Below are positions 1 to 9,005 of a stretch of DNA of 64,000 bases, piece by piece; within the stretch, counting starts at the first letter, position 1; each line of letters begins with the position of its first letter. Origin of the DNA: Muribaculum sp. (GTDB lineage: Bacteria; Bacteroidota; Bacteroidia; Bacteroidales; Muribaculaceae); assembly GCA_009775095.1 (NCBI GenBank), contig VSOZ01000005.1:62001-126000 (forward strand). Direction: 5' to 3'. Both the position numbers and the translations under genes were made by a program. Below the pieces are notes generated by a model. It saw only the letters and a program-made list of their open reading frames with translations. It had not been told where the DNA came from and searched no databases.

Positions 1-13
1 ATCTCTATTAGAT

Positions 14-1351
14 ATGGATATCAATAGTATCATGAATGCCCTTGAGGTAAAACACCCCGGAGAGAAAGAATATCTTCAGGCTGTAAGAGAGGTGCTCTTG
101 TCGGTAAGCGACGTTTATAACAAGCACCCCGAGTTTGAAAAAGCCCGCATAATCGAGCGTATGGTCGAGCCTGACCGCATCGTCACCTTCCGTGTGACAT
201 GGATCGATGACAAAGGCGAAGTACAGACCAACATCGGTTACCGCGTACAGTTCAACAACGCCATTGGCCCGTACAAAGGCGGCATACGTTTTCACGCATC
301 AGTCAACTTATCGATACTTAAGTTCCTCGGTTTCGAGCAGACATTTAAAAATGCGCTGACCACCCTCCCCATGGGCGGTGCTAAAGGCGGTTCCGACTTC
401 TCGCCCCGTGGAAAGAGCGACCGTGAAATAATGCGTTTCTGTCAGGCATTTATACTTGGATTGTGGAAAAATCTCGGTCCCGACCGCGATGTACCTGCCG
501 GCGATATCGGCGTAGGCGGTCGCGAAGTCGGCTATATGTACGGCATGTACAAGAAACTTGTAGACGAACATACCGGCACATTCACCGGCAAGGGACTTGA
601 CTTCGGCGGTTCACGTATACGCCCCGAAGCCACCGGTTACGGCGCCATATATTTTGTCAACGACATGCTTGCCCGCCGCGGCGAGTCGATAAAAGGCAAG
701 ACCGTAGGCATATCGGGATTCGGAAACGTGGCTTGGGGTGCAGCTCTTAAGGCCACTGAACTCGGTGCAAAAGTTGTGACGATATCGGGTCCTGACGGAT
801 ATGTATATGACCCCGACGGCATATCGGGCGATAAAATCGATTATATGCTCGAACTCCGCGTATCGGGCAACGACATCGTTGAACCGTACGTTGAGAAATA
901 TCCCAACGCCACTTTCTTCCCGGGCCACAAACCATGGGAGCAGAAAGTGGACATAGCTCTTCCCTGCGCCACTCAGAACGAGCTTGACGGCGACGACGCC
1001 AAGCATCTTGTCGACAATCACGTGCAACTCGTGGCCGAAGTATCCAACATGGGATGTACTCCGGAAGCTATCGACCACTTCATCGAGACCCGCACCGTTT
1101 ATGCCCCCGGAAAGGCTGTCAATGCCGGCGGTGTAGCTACATCAGGCCTTGAAATGAGCCAGAATGCCATGCATCTTACATGGAGCGCCGAAGAAGTTGA
1201 CGCCAAATTGCACGGCATCATGGATGACATACATACCCAATGTGTAAAATACGGCACCGAGCCCGACGGCTATATAAACTACATGAAGGGAGCCAATATC
1301 GCCGGTTTTATGAAGGTCGCCAATGCTATGATGGAGCAAGGTATTGTATAA
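14..1351 (+). CDS. gdhA: NADP-type glutamate dehydrogenase
   Basis: Reductively aminates 2-oxoglutarate with ammonia to glutamate in the cytoplasm, the main ammonium entry route in Bacteroidales. The 445-residue length is that of the hexameric bacterial enzyme. The substrate domain carries the catalytic-lysine motif PMGGAKGG (K124) and PAGDIGVGGRE. The Rossmann part begins near GKTVGISGFGNVAWG (about 228-242), and the C-terminal NAGGVATSGLEMSQN is typical. The ATG at 14 gives a full-length N-terminus. Only 13 upstream bases are in the window, so its promoter cannot be judged. It ends at a strong bidirectional terminator facing the next, convergent gene. Coenzyme preference is inferred from family length and similarity. 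Confidence 0.97.
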   Translation: MDINSIMNALEVKHPGEKEYLQAVREVLLSVSDVYNKHPEFEKARIIERMVEPDRIVTFRVTWIDDKGEVQTNIGYRVQFNNAIGPYKGGIRFHASVNLSILKFLGFEQTFKNALTTLPMGGAKGGSDFSPRGKSDREIMRFCQAFILGLWKNLGPDRDVPAGDIGVGGREVGYMYGMYKKLVDEHTGTFTGKGLDFGGSRIRPEATGYGAIYFVNDMLARRGESIKGKTVGISGFGNVAWGAALKATELGAKVVTISGPDGYVYDPDGISGDKIDYMLELRVSGNDIVEPYVEKYPNATFFPGHKPWEQKVDIALPCATQNELDGDDAKHLVDNHVQLVAEVSNMGCTPEAIDHFIETRTVYAPGKAVNAGGVATSGLEMSQNAMHLTWSAEEVDAKLHGIMDDIHTQCVKYGTEPDGYINYMKGANIAGFMKVANAMMEQGIV

Positions 1352-1371
1352 TCACAATCCGCATAACCGAT

Positions 1372-1404
1372 AAAAAAGGTCGCTTCAAAAGAGCGACCTT
1401 TTTT
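1372..1404. terminator. Bidirectional intrinsic terminator
   Basis: Stem AGGTCGCT/AGCGACCT with a 7-base loop, flanked by an A-tract on one side and a T-tract on the other. It lies between the convergent gdhA stop (1351) and the stop of the minus-strand gene at 1403, so it can serve both. Confidence 0.9.
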
Positions 1405-1843
1405 ATATATCTACCTGTATCTCAGGATTAATATCAAGAAGTTGTGCGATGAAACGCGTCCTGTCTTTTGGAGACACATAAATAGGGAGAAAACTCTTTA
1501 ATATCTTGCGGTCACTAAAGGTTATAGCAAGTCGCGAAAAAGACAACGCCGGAGCACTCAGACAGGATCTTACGGCTTTTATCTTCGATATTTTATCGAC
1601 CGGATAACGTGACGGGCGGAAAAAAGTATATATAACCAACTCTCCATCTTCTATCTCATAATAGATGCCCCATACTGTCAATATCATGAACAGCACACCG
1701 ATAGCGCATATCGTGATACTTAACCAATCACAATCGAATATCACAGGCAATACCAATACTATGACATAAATAGCCAGACACGATACCGTGCCTGCGTCAT
1801 AATCTGATCGGTATCTGAACGGACGCGGCTGTGACACTGTCAT
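1403..1843 (-). CDS. Small two-helix membrane protein, PH-like C-terminus
   Basis: 146 residues. Two hydrophobic segments (about 20-37 and 41-60) form a membrane hairpin. A soluble part follows with the pattern of bacterial PH-like domains (YYEIEDGELVIYTFF, then YPVDKISKIKAV). Such proteins sit in the inner membrane and their biochemical role is unknown. The start codon touches the stop codon of the upstream protease gene (TAAATG), so the two are almost certainly co-transcribed and probably translationally coupled. It is the last gene of a three-gene minus-strand operon. The PH-domain call is from pattern only; a plain hypothetical protein is the alternative. Confidence 0.8.
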   Translation of the reverse strand: MTVSQPRPFRYRSDYDAGTVSCLAIYVIVLVLPVIFDCDWLSITICAIGVLFMILTVWGIYYEIEDGELVIYTFFRPSRYPVDKISKIKAVRSCLSAPALSFSRLAITFSDRKILKSFLPIYVSPKDRTRFIAQLLDINPEIQVDI

Positions 1844-2938
1844 TTATGAGTTTAGTTTCGAATAATTGCTGTGACGGCAACCATATTCGTTGATAAGAGT
1901 GGCCGATATGTGTCTTACCTCATTGCAATAACGCACGATATTTCCGCAAAGCTCTTCAAACGTATCATCTTTTATATTGCGTGCAGGCACACGATAACAA
2001 AAGTACAATATCTGATCGTCGTTATCCACACCGATCTTGAAGGGTCCGAAATCGGTGGCCAAGACATAGCGCAACACGGCTTCGACATTGCTCTTCGGCA
2101 GCATGGCCACAGGACTTGCAAGAGCGAGGTACGGATCATCAAGAGTGAATATGCGTACCTCGGTATCCTCCATATGGAAGCGCCACTCATCTTCGCCCTC
2201 GCGGGTTATGACCGGATTTATACCGAGACGCTTCAAGGCTGTCTCGCAAAGCACGGCAAGAGGACCGAGCGGTATCTCGTCAAATATCCCGTCAGGCAAC
2301 TTACTGCCGCAATTGGGGCAATACTTCGTATTCTCCTTTTCAGAGATAAGACAATCACATCCACGGCACATGACCTTGAATGTAGAGCGGTCAATCTCAT
2401 CGCCGATATTGACCAGCATCTCGCGAAGACGGCTTACAGGTATGGCAAAACCCATGTTATCGGCATCGGTAAATTTGCTTACCGTTATACCGACCACTTC
2501 CCCGTCACCGTTAAATACCGGTCCTCCCGAGTTCCCGGGATTAACCGCCGCATCGGTCTGAACGAAATACTGTCCGTCCATCAGCTGCTTTGGTGAGGAC
2601 ACTGTGCCTTCGGTCAAGGTGAACGGCATACCGTAAGGATAACCGGCCACGTGCACTTTGTCAGATATCTGCAACGAATCGTCGTCGGCGAGGTTTAATG
2701 ACGGCAGATGCGTGAAGTCATCATCGGCAGCCAGTAAAGCTATGTCTACGTCAGGATTCACAAGCACCACACGGGCATAGTGTTGTGTGCGGTTATTGTC
2801 AAGCAGAGCCACCTCATGATGGCCGTCCACGACATGATTGTTGGTGACAAACAGATTTAAGTCACGGAGATAAAAACAAGATCCGGAACCGCCGGAATGA
2901 TTGACTTTATATACGGTGTCAAATATATTTTTATTCAT
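1844..2938 (-). CDS. Cytoplasmic trypsin-like serine protease with zinc ribbon
   Basis: 364 residues in three parts. Residues 1-175 are a chymotrypsin-fold protease of the HtrA/Deg type with a full triad: H35 in TNNHVVDGH, D65 in NPDVDIALL and S137 in NPGNSGGP. Residues 191-211 form a zinc ribbon (C191, C194, C207, C210). The rest resembles YbjN or type-III-chaperone-like folds (weak inference). No signal peptide, membrane segment or PDZ domain is present, so unlike DegP/DegS it should act in the cytoplasm. It lies between a large protein of unknown function upstream and a membrane protein downstream in one operon, which suggests a shared unidentified role. Confidence 0.88.
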   Translation of the reverse strand: MNKNIFDTVYKVNHSGGSGSCFYLRDLNLFVTNNHVVDGHHEVALLDNNRTQHYARVVLVNPDVDIALLAADDDFTHLPSLNLADDDSLQISDKVHVAGYPYGMPFTLTEGTVSSPKQLMDGQYFVQTDAAVNPGNSGGPVFNGDGEVVGITVSKFTDADNMGFAIPVSRLREMLVNIGDEIDRSTFKVMCRGCDCLISEKENTKYCPNCGSKLPDGIFDEIPLGPLAVLCETALKRLGINPVITREGEDEWRFHMEDTEVRIFTLDDPYLALASPVAMLPKSNVEAVLRYVLATDFGPFKIGVDNDDQILYFCYRVPARNIKDDTFEELCGNIVRYCNEVRHISATLINEYGCRHSNYSKLNS

Positions 2939-2945
2939 AATCGTA

Positions 2946-4277
2946 TCAGCTTAAAAGATGTGTCATAATACATTGCTGCAGGCGTGTCGCATATAGCGCA
3001 TATGCAGCAAAATCCTCCTGTCGCAGAGCCTCGGTCAGTCTTGACTGGAGTTCGCGCAACTCCTCTTTTATATCATCATGACGTATATCGCATGACGTCT
3101 CTTCATGCTCTTCATACTGTGGCTCGTCTTCAGCAGTTTCTTCTTCCTCTTCATCCGACTCCACTCTGACGGCAAGAAACTGGTCAAGCCCCGATATCAA
3201 GGGTTTTCCCGCATCTTCAAACGGTTTGTCGGCCGAAGCTTTAAGTAGATCCACAAAAAAATCATTGAGTGAGTCATCCATATCGCAATAATGATATGCC
3301 TCGTAAATTTTCCTTATCAGCCCTACTGCAGCCTGCGAATAGTCGCCACCCTGATAATGGTCAAGAAGATTTCGATATATTTCTTTGAAATTTTTCTGCA
3401 TATTGGCTATAGTCGACCTACGTTTGGGCGATTCTATCATATGCGTCTCATATAGATCGACAGCAATATCCTCTTTGCTCTTGGCAAGTATCTTTTCAAG
3501 AGCTCCCGATGCTTTTTTGACAAGAACCGACTCCGGAGTATGTTCGTCATCATTCAAGTCACGTATGGCATCGTTCAGTTCATCTTTAAGATTTCCTTGA
3601 GGATGGGCTACATAATCAATCTGACAAAACGATGACATAAGGGCGTTCCATGCTATGCCGAAACGTCGCTCCTTCGTAAAATCGGCAACAGCCTCAAGTG
3701 TTATACGTCCTATAGACTGTATGTCATCATACAACCTGTCTATCGTAACCCCGTCATAACGCTTCACGATAGGTTCGCATAATCTTTCGGCTCCGAAATT
3801 GGCTACAAACTCATCATCAAAATCATCGGCCACGCGACACATATTGTTTATCTGCCAGTCAAAAGTCGACGGATGCGCCTCCGACAACGGACACGACCAC
3901 CTTACATAAAGCATCTCGTCCTCCAGATAGAAACGCGCAAGCATCAGTCGGCCCGTGTTGAGCGACGCTACCGCACGCAGCATGGCTACCGAGTTCTCTT
4001 CAGGCACACGCATGAACGGCACCTCGGCTTTCAACATTCCGTCAGGAGTTATCGTGATATTAATAACGACCGAACCATGAGGTATATGGTACTCCGTCCC
4101 ATCTTCATTGCCGAACCGCTGCGATATGTCGGGGTTATTCGAGTCAAGGACCATGCGTATGGCCTCTATATATTTTCCTTCGTCAAACAGATCAAATGAC
4201 CCGAAATACAAGTCGGGAGAGTCGGTGGCCTGCGTCGACTTGACAACAGGCTCAAAATATGGCAAAGTTTTCTTCAT
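2946..4277 (-). CDS. Uncharacterised protein, first gene of the protease operon
   Basis: 443 residues with no signal peptide or membrane segment. The N-terminal third (LYFGSFDLFDEGKYIEAIRM onward, including INITITPDGMLKAEVPF) looks like a YbjN or secretion-chaperone-like alpha/beta fold. The middle is helical. There is a strongly acidic linker (EEEEETAEDEPQ) at about residues 375-390, then a final helical segment rich in Leu, Arg and Gln that may form a coiled coil. The next gene starts 7 bases after its stop. A chaperone-like or regulatory partner of the protease is a guess from context; no function is recognised. Confidence 0.75.
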   Translation of the reverse strand: MKKTLPYFEPVVKSTQATDSPDLYFGSFDLFDEGKYIEAIRMVLDSNNPDISQRFGNEDGTEYHIPHGSVVINITITPDGMLKAEVPFMRVPEENSVAMLRAVASLNTGRLMLARFYLEDEMLYVRWSCPLSEAHPSTFDWQINNMCRVADDFDDEFVANFGAERLCEPIVKRYDGVTIDRLYDDIQSIGRITLEAVADFTKERRFGIAWNALMSSFCQIDYVAHPQGNLKDELNDAIRDLNDDEHTPESVLVKKASGALEKILAKSKEDIAVDLYETHMIESPKRRSTIANMQKNFKEIYRNLLDHYQGGDYSQAAVGLIRKIYEAYHYCDMDDSLNDFFVDLLKASADKPFEDAGKPLISGLDQFLAVRVESDEEEEETAEDEPQYEEHEETSCDIRHDDIKEELRELQSRLTEALRQEDFAAYALYATRLQQCIMTHLLS

Positions 4278-4334
4278 AGCAAATACTTAATAATACAAAT
4301 ATACGGACAATATGGAATATATAATAAAACCTAA

Positions 4335-4372
4335 GCGGATAAAATTGTGCCACAGCGCACAATTTCATCCGC
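4335..4372 (-). terminator. Long hairpin, probable fldA terminator
   Basis: Arms of 16 bases starting GCGGAT and ending ATCCGC pair with a single A.C mismatch around the loop CACAGC. On the minus strand a T-rich stretch follows. It lies 49 bases beyond the flavodoxin stop codon, with a second smaller hairpin (CCCTAT/ATAGGG, 4393-4413) in between. It is upstream of the protease operon, so an effect on that operon's leader is also possible. Confidence 0.75.
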
Positions 4373-4420
4373 AATCAACCGGGAGAGCTGTCCCCTATCA
4401 ACCTTGCATAGGGAACAAGT

Positions 4421-4924
4421 CTATTTTATCTCCGATTTTATTTTGTCAGTCCACGCTTTCAGACGTGAGGGTGTAAGTTCCTCCTTGTTTACTTGGTCAA
4501 GAAGCAAACCTACATATACTCCGTCAATAAAAGCCGGGGATTCATCAAACTCATAGCCGTCGGCATCAAACGGACCGATAAACCGGGCTCCGGTCTTTTG
4601 TAGGCTGGTATATATAATTCCTACCGCCCCGCAGAAAGTATCGCTCATAGACTCGTCACCACAACCGAAAATAGCAATCTGTTTGTTTTTCAAGTTCAGA
4701 GCTTCAAGACCGTCGAGAAAGTCGTACCAATCATCCTGAAGGTCACCGGCACCCCATGTCGACGAACCAAGTACCAATACATCATACGGTTCTACATCTG
4801 ACGGAGCCGATTTGGCCACATCATGAACATCGGTAGCCGGTACATCAAGTAACTTTGCTATCTCTTCAGCCACTTCAGCGGTTACGCCGGTGCTTGATCC
4901 GTAAAAAATGCCTATTTTTTTCAT
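4421..4924 (-). CDS. fldA: Flavodoxin
   Basis: Small FMN electron carrier that replaces or complements ferredoxin in anaerobic redox reactions. At 167 residues it is a typical long-chain flavodoxin. The FMN phosphate loop SSTGVT is at residues 10-15. The isoalloxazine-binding loops are visible as LGSSTWGAGDLQDDW and the aspartate-containing FGCGDESMSDTFC. Long-chain flavodoxins also have an inserted C-terminal loop, seen here around GPFDADGYEFDES. Monocistronic: two hairpins follow, and upstream lies a separate minus-strand gene. Confidence 0.95.
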   Translation of the reverse strand: MKKIGIFYGSSTGVTAEVAEEIAKLLDVPATDVHDVAKSAPSDVEPYDVLVLGSSTWGAGDLQDDWYDFLDGLEALNLKNKQIAIFGCGDESMSDTFCGAVGIIYTSLQKTGARFIGPFDADGYEFDESPAFIDGVYVGLLLDQVNKEELTPSRLKAWTDKIKSEIK

Positions 4925-4975
4925 TATTTATTGTGTCAATATTTTATAATTAAAACATCAACACAACCCGATTGT

Positions 4976-7528
4976 TCAGAATGTCACGTGAAAACCGGCA
5001 CGTATGCCCCAGTTAGGCGCGTCAAAAGCATTGCGGTAGCTCAAGCGCCACACGGAATCCAGACGGAATATACGGAATATATTGTCAACACCCACGCTTA
5101 TTTCCATATATGGTACATTTGACATAAGCGTAGTATGTACATCGTCCGGAATAACAAACAGATTCTTATTGAAGTCCGGATTGTTTTTAGGACTCAAGTG
5201 GCCCCACAGAGCTTTAAACGACATGACTTCGCGCAACCTGAGCTTTTTCAGCAATGGTATGCGGTTAAATATCATACCGTCCATCCAATAGGTCATGTCG
5301 ACCATGGCGTAAGAGTCATTGACAAATTCAAGCGGATTCATCAATGCGAAACTCTCGGCTTGGATAAGATACGACAAGTTTGCACTCGGCAAGAAAAGAT
5401 TCATATAAGGTGATGACTCCCAAGCATGGCCACCCTTTACTATAGCATCGACATGACCGAATGCCGAAAGCCAGAAGCGCTTGGAAAAACGGAGTTCCGT
5501 GCGATTGATCGGGAACATAGTACCGCCAAGACCTTTGGGCGCATAGGTATGTATCAGTTCAAATACTGGAGCGTCACGGTTTATGGATCGGCGGTCTGAT
5601 TTACCCTGAATAAACTTTTCGCCGGGAGCATAACGAAGCTTCAACGTAAAAGTAAGTTCATTGTAGTGAGGGAAATTGTTTCCGTGACCGTCGATAAATT
5701 GTATCCATTGCGACGCCTCCTGCCGCTCAAAACGCGACATCAATCCGAGCGAAAAGTTATTGTACAATTCAAGATTATACTCAAGTACCTGCGAGCGCTT
5801 GTAGGTCACTCTTGTATCGGGCAGACGCTTTACGGAGAGGAAGACATTGTCGCCGTATGTTGTCAGATAATTTTGACCGAGTTGATCTATGTCATATGAC
5901 GAAGTGGCACGTATAGAATGTACGGGAAATTCACGCGAATGATATTTTTTGTCAAGAAACGAGTATTCGACCTCTCCTTCATATTTCCATTTCCCGTCTC
6001 GGAAGCCATAGGCCAGATAGCCGCGGGTAAACCATCTTTTTGACAGATTCGCCGTAGTCATGCCTCCTGCTCTGAGTCTAAGGCCTTCGGCCGTATTATA
6101 CGAAATGGTTGACATTATAGGTCCGTAATCGAACTTGCTCGGATTGCCGGTAGTCACATAACCGTTGGCCATAAGCTTCAGCACACGTTCCGTCCAATAA
6201 TATACAGGGACCTCACGCATGCTTTTCAACAATTCCCCTACGCTGCTCTCGCCCTGCTCCATCGGTATAGGGCGTTTATCCTCCCAAAATTTATTGTCTT
6301 GTTCCGAAGCGTCATCGCTGATAATCTCACGCTGCGCGAAGTCGAAAACCTCGGCATCCTGCGGCTCATCAAAATTAAAACCGCTGTAGATTGTATTACG
6401 ACGAGTGTATAGCTGCGGCAATCCGGGAAGTACAGACAATTCGACAGTCATGTCGTCACGTGTTTTAAGACGTGAGCCATCGGCGGCTTTTTCAAAAGTC
6501 TGTATCACAGACATCGCATCCATAAAGTTGACATTGATCGTATGAGGCAGATGCATCTCAATCTTCTTTATGAACATCGTCGAGTCGTTTTTGGGTACAT
6601 ACATCTTGCCGATAAAACCCCATGTCTCGGATGTGTGAGGCACAAAGCTCAATACCACACACGAGTCACCGTCCACGACTACCGTGTCATTAAGATAGAA
6701 CTTATAGAAGTCAGTAGCTATGCGCGACAACGGACTTACAAAACGCTTCTGAAGCAGATTGACATCATTGCCGTATATGTCGATCTCCCTGAATACATCT
6801 TCAAGAAACTGCCGTGAGCTTTCCTGATTGGACAATATGTCGTCAATACCCTCCTGACGCATGCCTTTGACATGTTCTTTCTGTGAATGAGGCGATTTGC
6901 GGTAATTGACGTCCGACACCTTTTCCTTTACAATAAAATTAAGTATCGGCTTACCGGATATATCCGATATGTCCACATGGTCCTTGAGGAACTTGAATTT
7001 ATTTCCCATCCAAGCATAATTGGTCTCAGGGTCAAAGTCGTTCAATGCCATAGTCAGGCGCTCGTACTTTTCGTAATTATAAAAGTCATTGCGCTTGGGG
7101 TCATTTTTGCCCATTGCCGCACGTATGCGATTCAAGAATATAACGGCAGGATTGTTTTTCTTACTGTACTTCTCTTTCTTGGGCTTCACTATGACCTCGC
7201 TTAGCGATACGCCGACCGGTACCAATTGCACATTCATGCGCCGGTTTACCGTGGTCTTCAGTGGAATGGACTTGGTCCTGTAACCCATTACCGACAGTTT
7301 GAGGCTGTCGGCCCGTGACGAGGATCTAAGCTGAAAACGACCGTTATCATCGGTCAGTCCACCGCTGTTTGTTCCGGTAAGGAAAAGAGCCACATATGGT
7401 ATAGGCTCATGAGTTATCGAGTCGGTAACGGTGCCGGCAAGGAACGTTGTTTGCGCCCCCGCAGTTTGTGCCAATGCCATAAGCAGTACCGGCAACAAGC
7501 TAACAACTGTAAATCGTATAAATTTCAA
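4976..7528 (-). CDS. DUF5686 / carboxypeptidase-regulatory-like outer-membrane protein
   Basis: 850 residues. A signal peptide (to about A25, ending TAGAQ) is followed by a carboxypeptidase-regulatory-like beta-sandwich (about 27-110, GTVTDSITHEPIPYV). A long DUF5686 region follows, whose C-terminal half alternates aromatic and polar residues like an outer-membrane beta-barrel. It ends in phenylalanine (HVTF), as barrel proteins often do. The function of this Bacteroidota family is not established; transport or envelope assembly is inferred. The start must be TTG: no ATG or GTG lies in frame upstream, and the next ATG (codon 17) would cut the signal peptide. It shares a palindromic promoter region with the CYTH gene. 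Confidence 0.88.
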   Translation of the reverse strand: MKFIRFTVVSLLPVLLMALAQTAGAQTTFLAGTVTDSITHEPIPYVALFLTGTNSGGLTDDNGRFQLRSSSRADSLKLSVMGYRTKSIPLKTTVNRRMNVQLVPVGVSLSEVIVKPKKEKYSKKNNPAVIFLNRIRAAMGKNDPKRNDFYNYEKYERLTMALNDFDPETNYAWMGNKFKFLKDHVDISDISGKPILNFIVKEKVSDVNYRKSPHSQKEHVKGMRQEGIDDILSNQESSRQFLEDVFREIDIYGNDVNLLQKRFVSPLSRIATDFYKFYLNDTVVVDGDSCVVLSFVPHTSETWGFIGKMYVPKNDSTMFIKKIEMHLPHTINVNFMDAMSVIQTFEKAADGSRLKTRDDMTVELSVLPGLPQLYTRRNTIYSGFNFDEPQDAEVFDFAQREIISDDASEQDNKFWEDKRPIPMEQGESSVGELLKSMREVPVYYWTERVLKLMANGYVTTGNPSKFDYGPIMSTISYNTAEGLRLRAGGMTTANLSKRWFTRGYLAYGFRDGKWKYEGEVEYSFLDKKYHSREFPVHSIRATSSYDIDQLGQNYLTTYGDNVFLSVKRLPDTRVTYKRSQVLEYNLELYNNFSLGLMSRFERQEASQWIQFIDGHGNNFPHYNELTFTLKLRYAPGEKFIQGKSDRRSINRDAPVFELIHTYAPKGLGGTMFPINRTELRFSKRFWLSAFGHVDAIVKGGHAWESSPYMNLFLPSANLSYLIQAESFALMNPLEFVNDSYAMVDMTYWMDGMIFNRIPLLKKLRLREVMSFKALWGHLSPKNNPDFNKNLFVIPDDVHTTLMSNVPYMEISVGVDNIFRIFRLDSVWRLSYRNAFDAPNWGIRAGFHVTF

Positions 7529-7566
7529 ACTTTTACTAACTAAATTTCCAATTCTCGTTCAAAACG

Positions 7567-7588
7567 ATATAACTTTGCAAAGTTATAT
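7567..7588. promoter_or_regulatory. Perfect 22-bp palindrome with divergent -7 boxes
   Basis: The palindrome reads TAACTTTG on the plus strand (7570-7577) and TAACTTTG on the minus strand (7585-7578). Both match the Bacteroidota -7 consensus TAnnTTTG. The two boxes abut head to head between the DUF5686 gene (minus, start 7528) and the CYTH gene (plus, start 7609). Clear -33 TTTG boxes are not seen on either side. It may also be a binding site for a dimeric regulator. Confidence 0.7.
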
Positions 7589-7608
7589 ATATTTTTCCAT
7601 TTAATGAA

Positions 7609-8067
7609 ATGGCACAGGAAATAGAAAGAAAATACATTGTCATAAATGACAATTTTAAATCGATGAGCACACGCTCCTGTCATATAATTCAAGGCTATAT
7701 CCATACCGAGCCTCGCGCAGTGGTAAGAGTGCGTGTACGCGACGACAAGGCTTTTCTTACAATAAAAGGAGAAAACAAAGGAGCCATACGTAGCGAATGG
7801 GAGTATGAGATACCGGTCAACGACGCTCGTAAAATGCTTGACGAACTATGCCAAGGCTCGGTTATTGAAAAAACACGGTATATCGTTGACTATGACAGTC
7901 ATATCTGGGAAGTAGATTGTTTTGATGCTCCATGTAAAGGTCTTGTGGTAGCCGAGATCGAATTAAAGACGGAAGATGAAAAGTTTACTCTGCCTCCGTT
8001 CGTCGGACGCGAAGTGACCGGTGATCCGTCATACTACAATTCTAATTTAGCATCTACTTCACATTAA
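7609..8067 (+). CDS. CYTH-domain (triphosphate tunnel) protein
   Basis: 152 residues covering one CYTH domain. The signature ExExK is present as EIERK (residues 4-8). The alternating charged residues of the tunnel follow: VRVRVRDDKAFLTIKG and the acidic strand VAEIELKTEDE. Family members hydrolyse inorganic triphosphate or bind triphosphorylated ligands with divalent metal. The short bacterial form without a CHAD domain is often a tripolyphosphatase, but the substrate here is unproven. The stop codon overlaps the end of the convergent queE by 14 bases. Transcription probably starts at the palindromic promoter 31 bases upstream. Confidence 0.92.
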   Translation: MAQEIERKYIVINDNFKSMSTRSCHIIQGYIHTEPRAVVRVRVRDDKAFLTIKGENKGAIRSEWEYEIPVNDARKMLDELCQGSVIEKTRYIVDYDSHIWEVDCFDAPCKGLVVAEIELKTEDEKFTLPPFVGREVTGDPSYYNSNLASTSH

Positions 8068-8635
8068 GAAGTTTGTGAAGTTGTAGCGAAAGTCGCCACA
8101 TCGGATGCTGCAGACAATAATCGAGGACATCGGCCGTAAGATCCGCATTGCGCATCGCATCTCCCGTATCACAGGGCTGAAGCACCCTCGCATGAGCCTT
8201 TATGCTGTCATAACGTGCCGGATCATTATATCCGCAATACACGACCTTAAGCTCATCGCAACTGTCAATGACCGGTTGCGCCCCGTCACAGAACGCATCT
8301 TTAGGAGAAAGCGTCACATGATCTATACCGGCAGGTAATTTACGGGTGCCGTTGGTCTCTATCGCGATTGAACACCCGACAGCGTGGAGCGCATCAACCA
8401 GTCGGTCGTCAATAAACAGTGCCGGCTCTCCCCCTGTTACAACCGCCAGTCGAGCCGGATATTTTTTTATTTCGGCTACGATATCGTCAGCCGTCATCAT
8501 ACGGCCTTCGTTATGTTCCGTGTCGCAAAAAGGGCATGAAAGATTGCAACCGCTAAAACGGATAAACACAGCAGGCACACCGGCATTTATCCCCTCGCCC
8601 TGTATGCTGTAGAAAATTTCGTTTATCTTATACAT
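8054..8635 (-). CDS. queE: 7-carboxy-7-deazaguanine synthase
   Basis: Radical SAM enzyme that converts 6-carboxytetrahydropterin to 7-carboxy-7-deazaguanine, the ring-contraction step to preQ0 and queuosine. The iron-sulfur motif CxxxCxxC is complete (C30, C34, C37) after YSIQGEGINAG, a typical QueE start. VVTGGEPAL is the SAM-associated GGE motif. The length of 193 residues fits the compact QueE class. It overlaps the preceding queD by 13 bases, so the two are coupled. The CYTH gene converges on its 3' end. Confidence 0.95.
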   Translation of the reverse strand: MYKINEIFYSIQGEGINAGVPAVFIRFSGCNLSCPFCDTEHNEGRMMTADDIVAEIKKYPARLAVVTGGEPALFIDDRLVDALHAVGCSIAIETNGTRKLPAGIDHVTLSPKDAFCDGAQPVIDSCDELKVVYCGYNDPARYDSIKAHARVLQPCDTGDAMRNADLTADVLDYCLQHPMWRLSLQLHKLLNVK

Positions 8636-8988
8636 TCAACAGCCATATTATCATATCGGTCAAGTACATAAATCGCCTCATTACCTTCCGACTCCTTTAC
8701 CCGGGCCATAAAACATTGAGGTATCTGCTCGACAATCCATCGGGCTATGTTTTCAGCGGTAGGATTAAACGGCAGCAGTTCATTGAGATTGCCGTGATCA
8801 AGATAGCCGTGTATACTTTCCTTGATATGTGAGAAGTCACACACCATACCGTCACTGTTCAGTTCCGTGGCTTTGCAATAGACTGTTATAATCCAGTTGT
8901 GGCCGTGCAGTCCGGAGCATTTGCTCTCATAGCTCAACGAAAGGCTGTGCGCCGCTGATATTTCCAGTTTCTTTATTACGTAGTACAT
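8623..8988 (-). CDS. queD: 6-carboxytetrahydropterin synthase
   Basis: Converts dihydroneopterin triphosphate to 6-carboxytetrahydropterin, the substrate of QueE, in preQ0/queuosine synthesis. 121 residues. The zinc ligands are H14 (SAAHSL) and the pair H28/H30 (HGHNW); the catalytic cysteine is C24. Later conserved stretches are VCDFSHIK, LDHGNLNEL and NPTAENIARWI. It precedes and overlaps queE, so the pathway steps are encoded in order. Only 17 bases separate its start from the stop of rlmD, which may be in the same transcript. Confidence 0.95.
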   Translation of the reverse strand: MYYVIKKLEISAAHSLSLSYESKCSGLHGHNWIITVYCKATELNSDGMVCDFSHIKESIHGYLDHGNLNELLPFNPTAENIARWIVEQIPQCFMARVKESEGNEAIYVLDRYDNMAVECIR

Positions 8989-9005
8989 CTATGATACGGT
9001 TTTCG

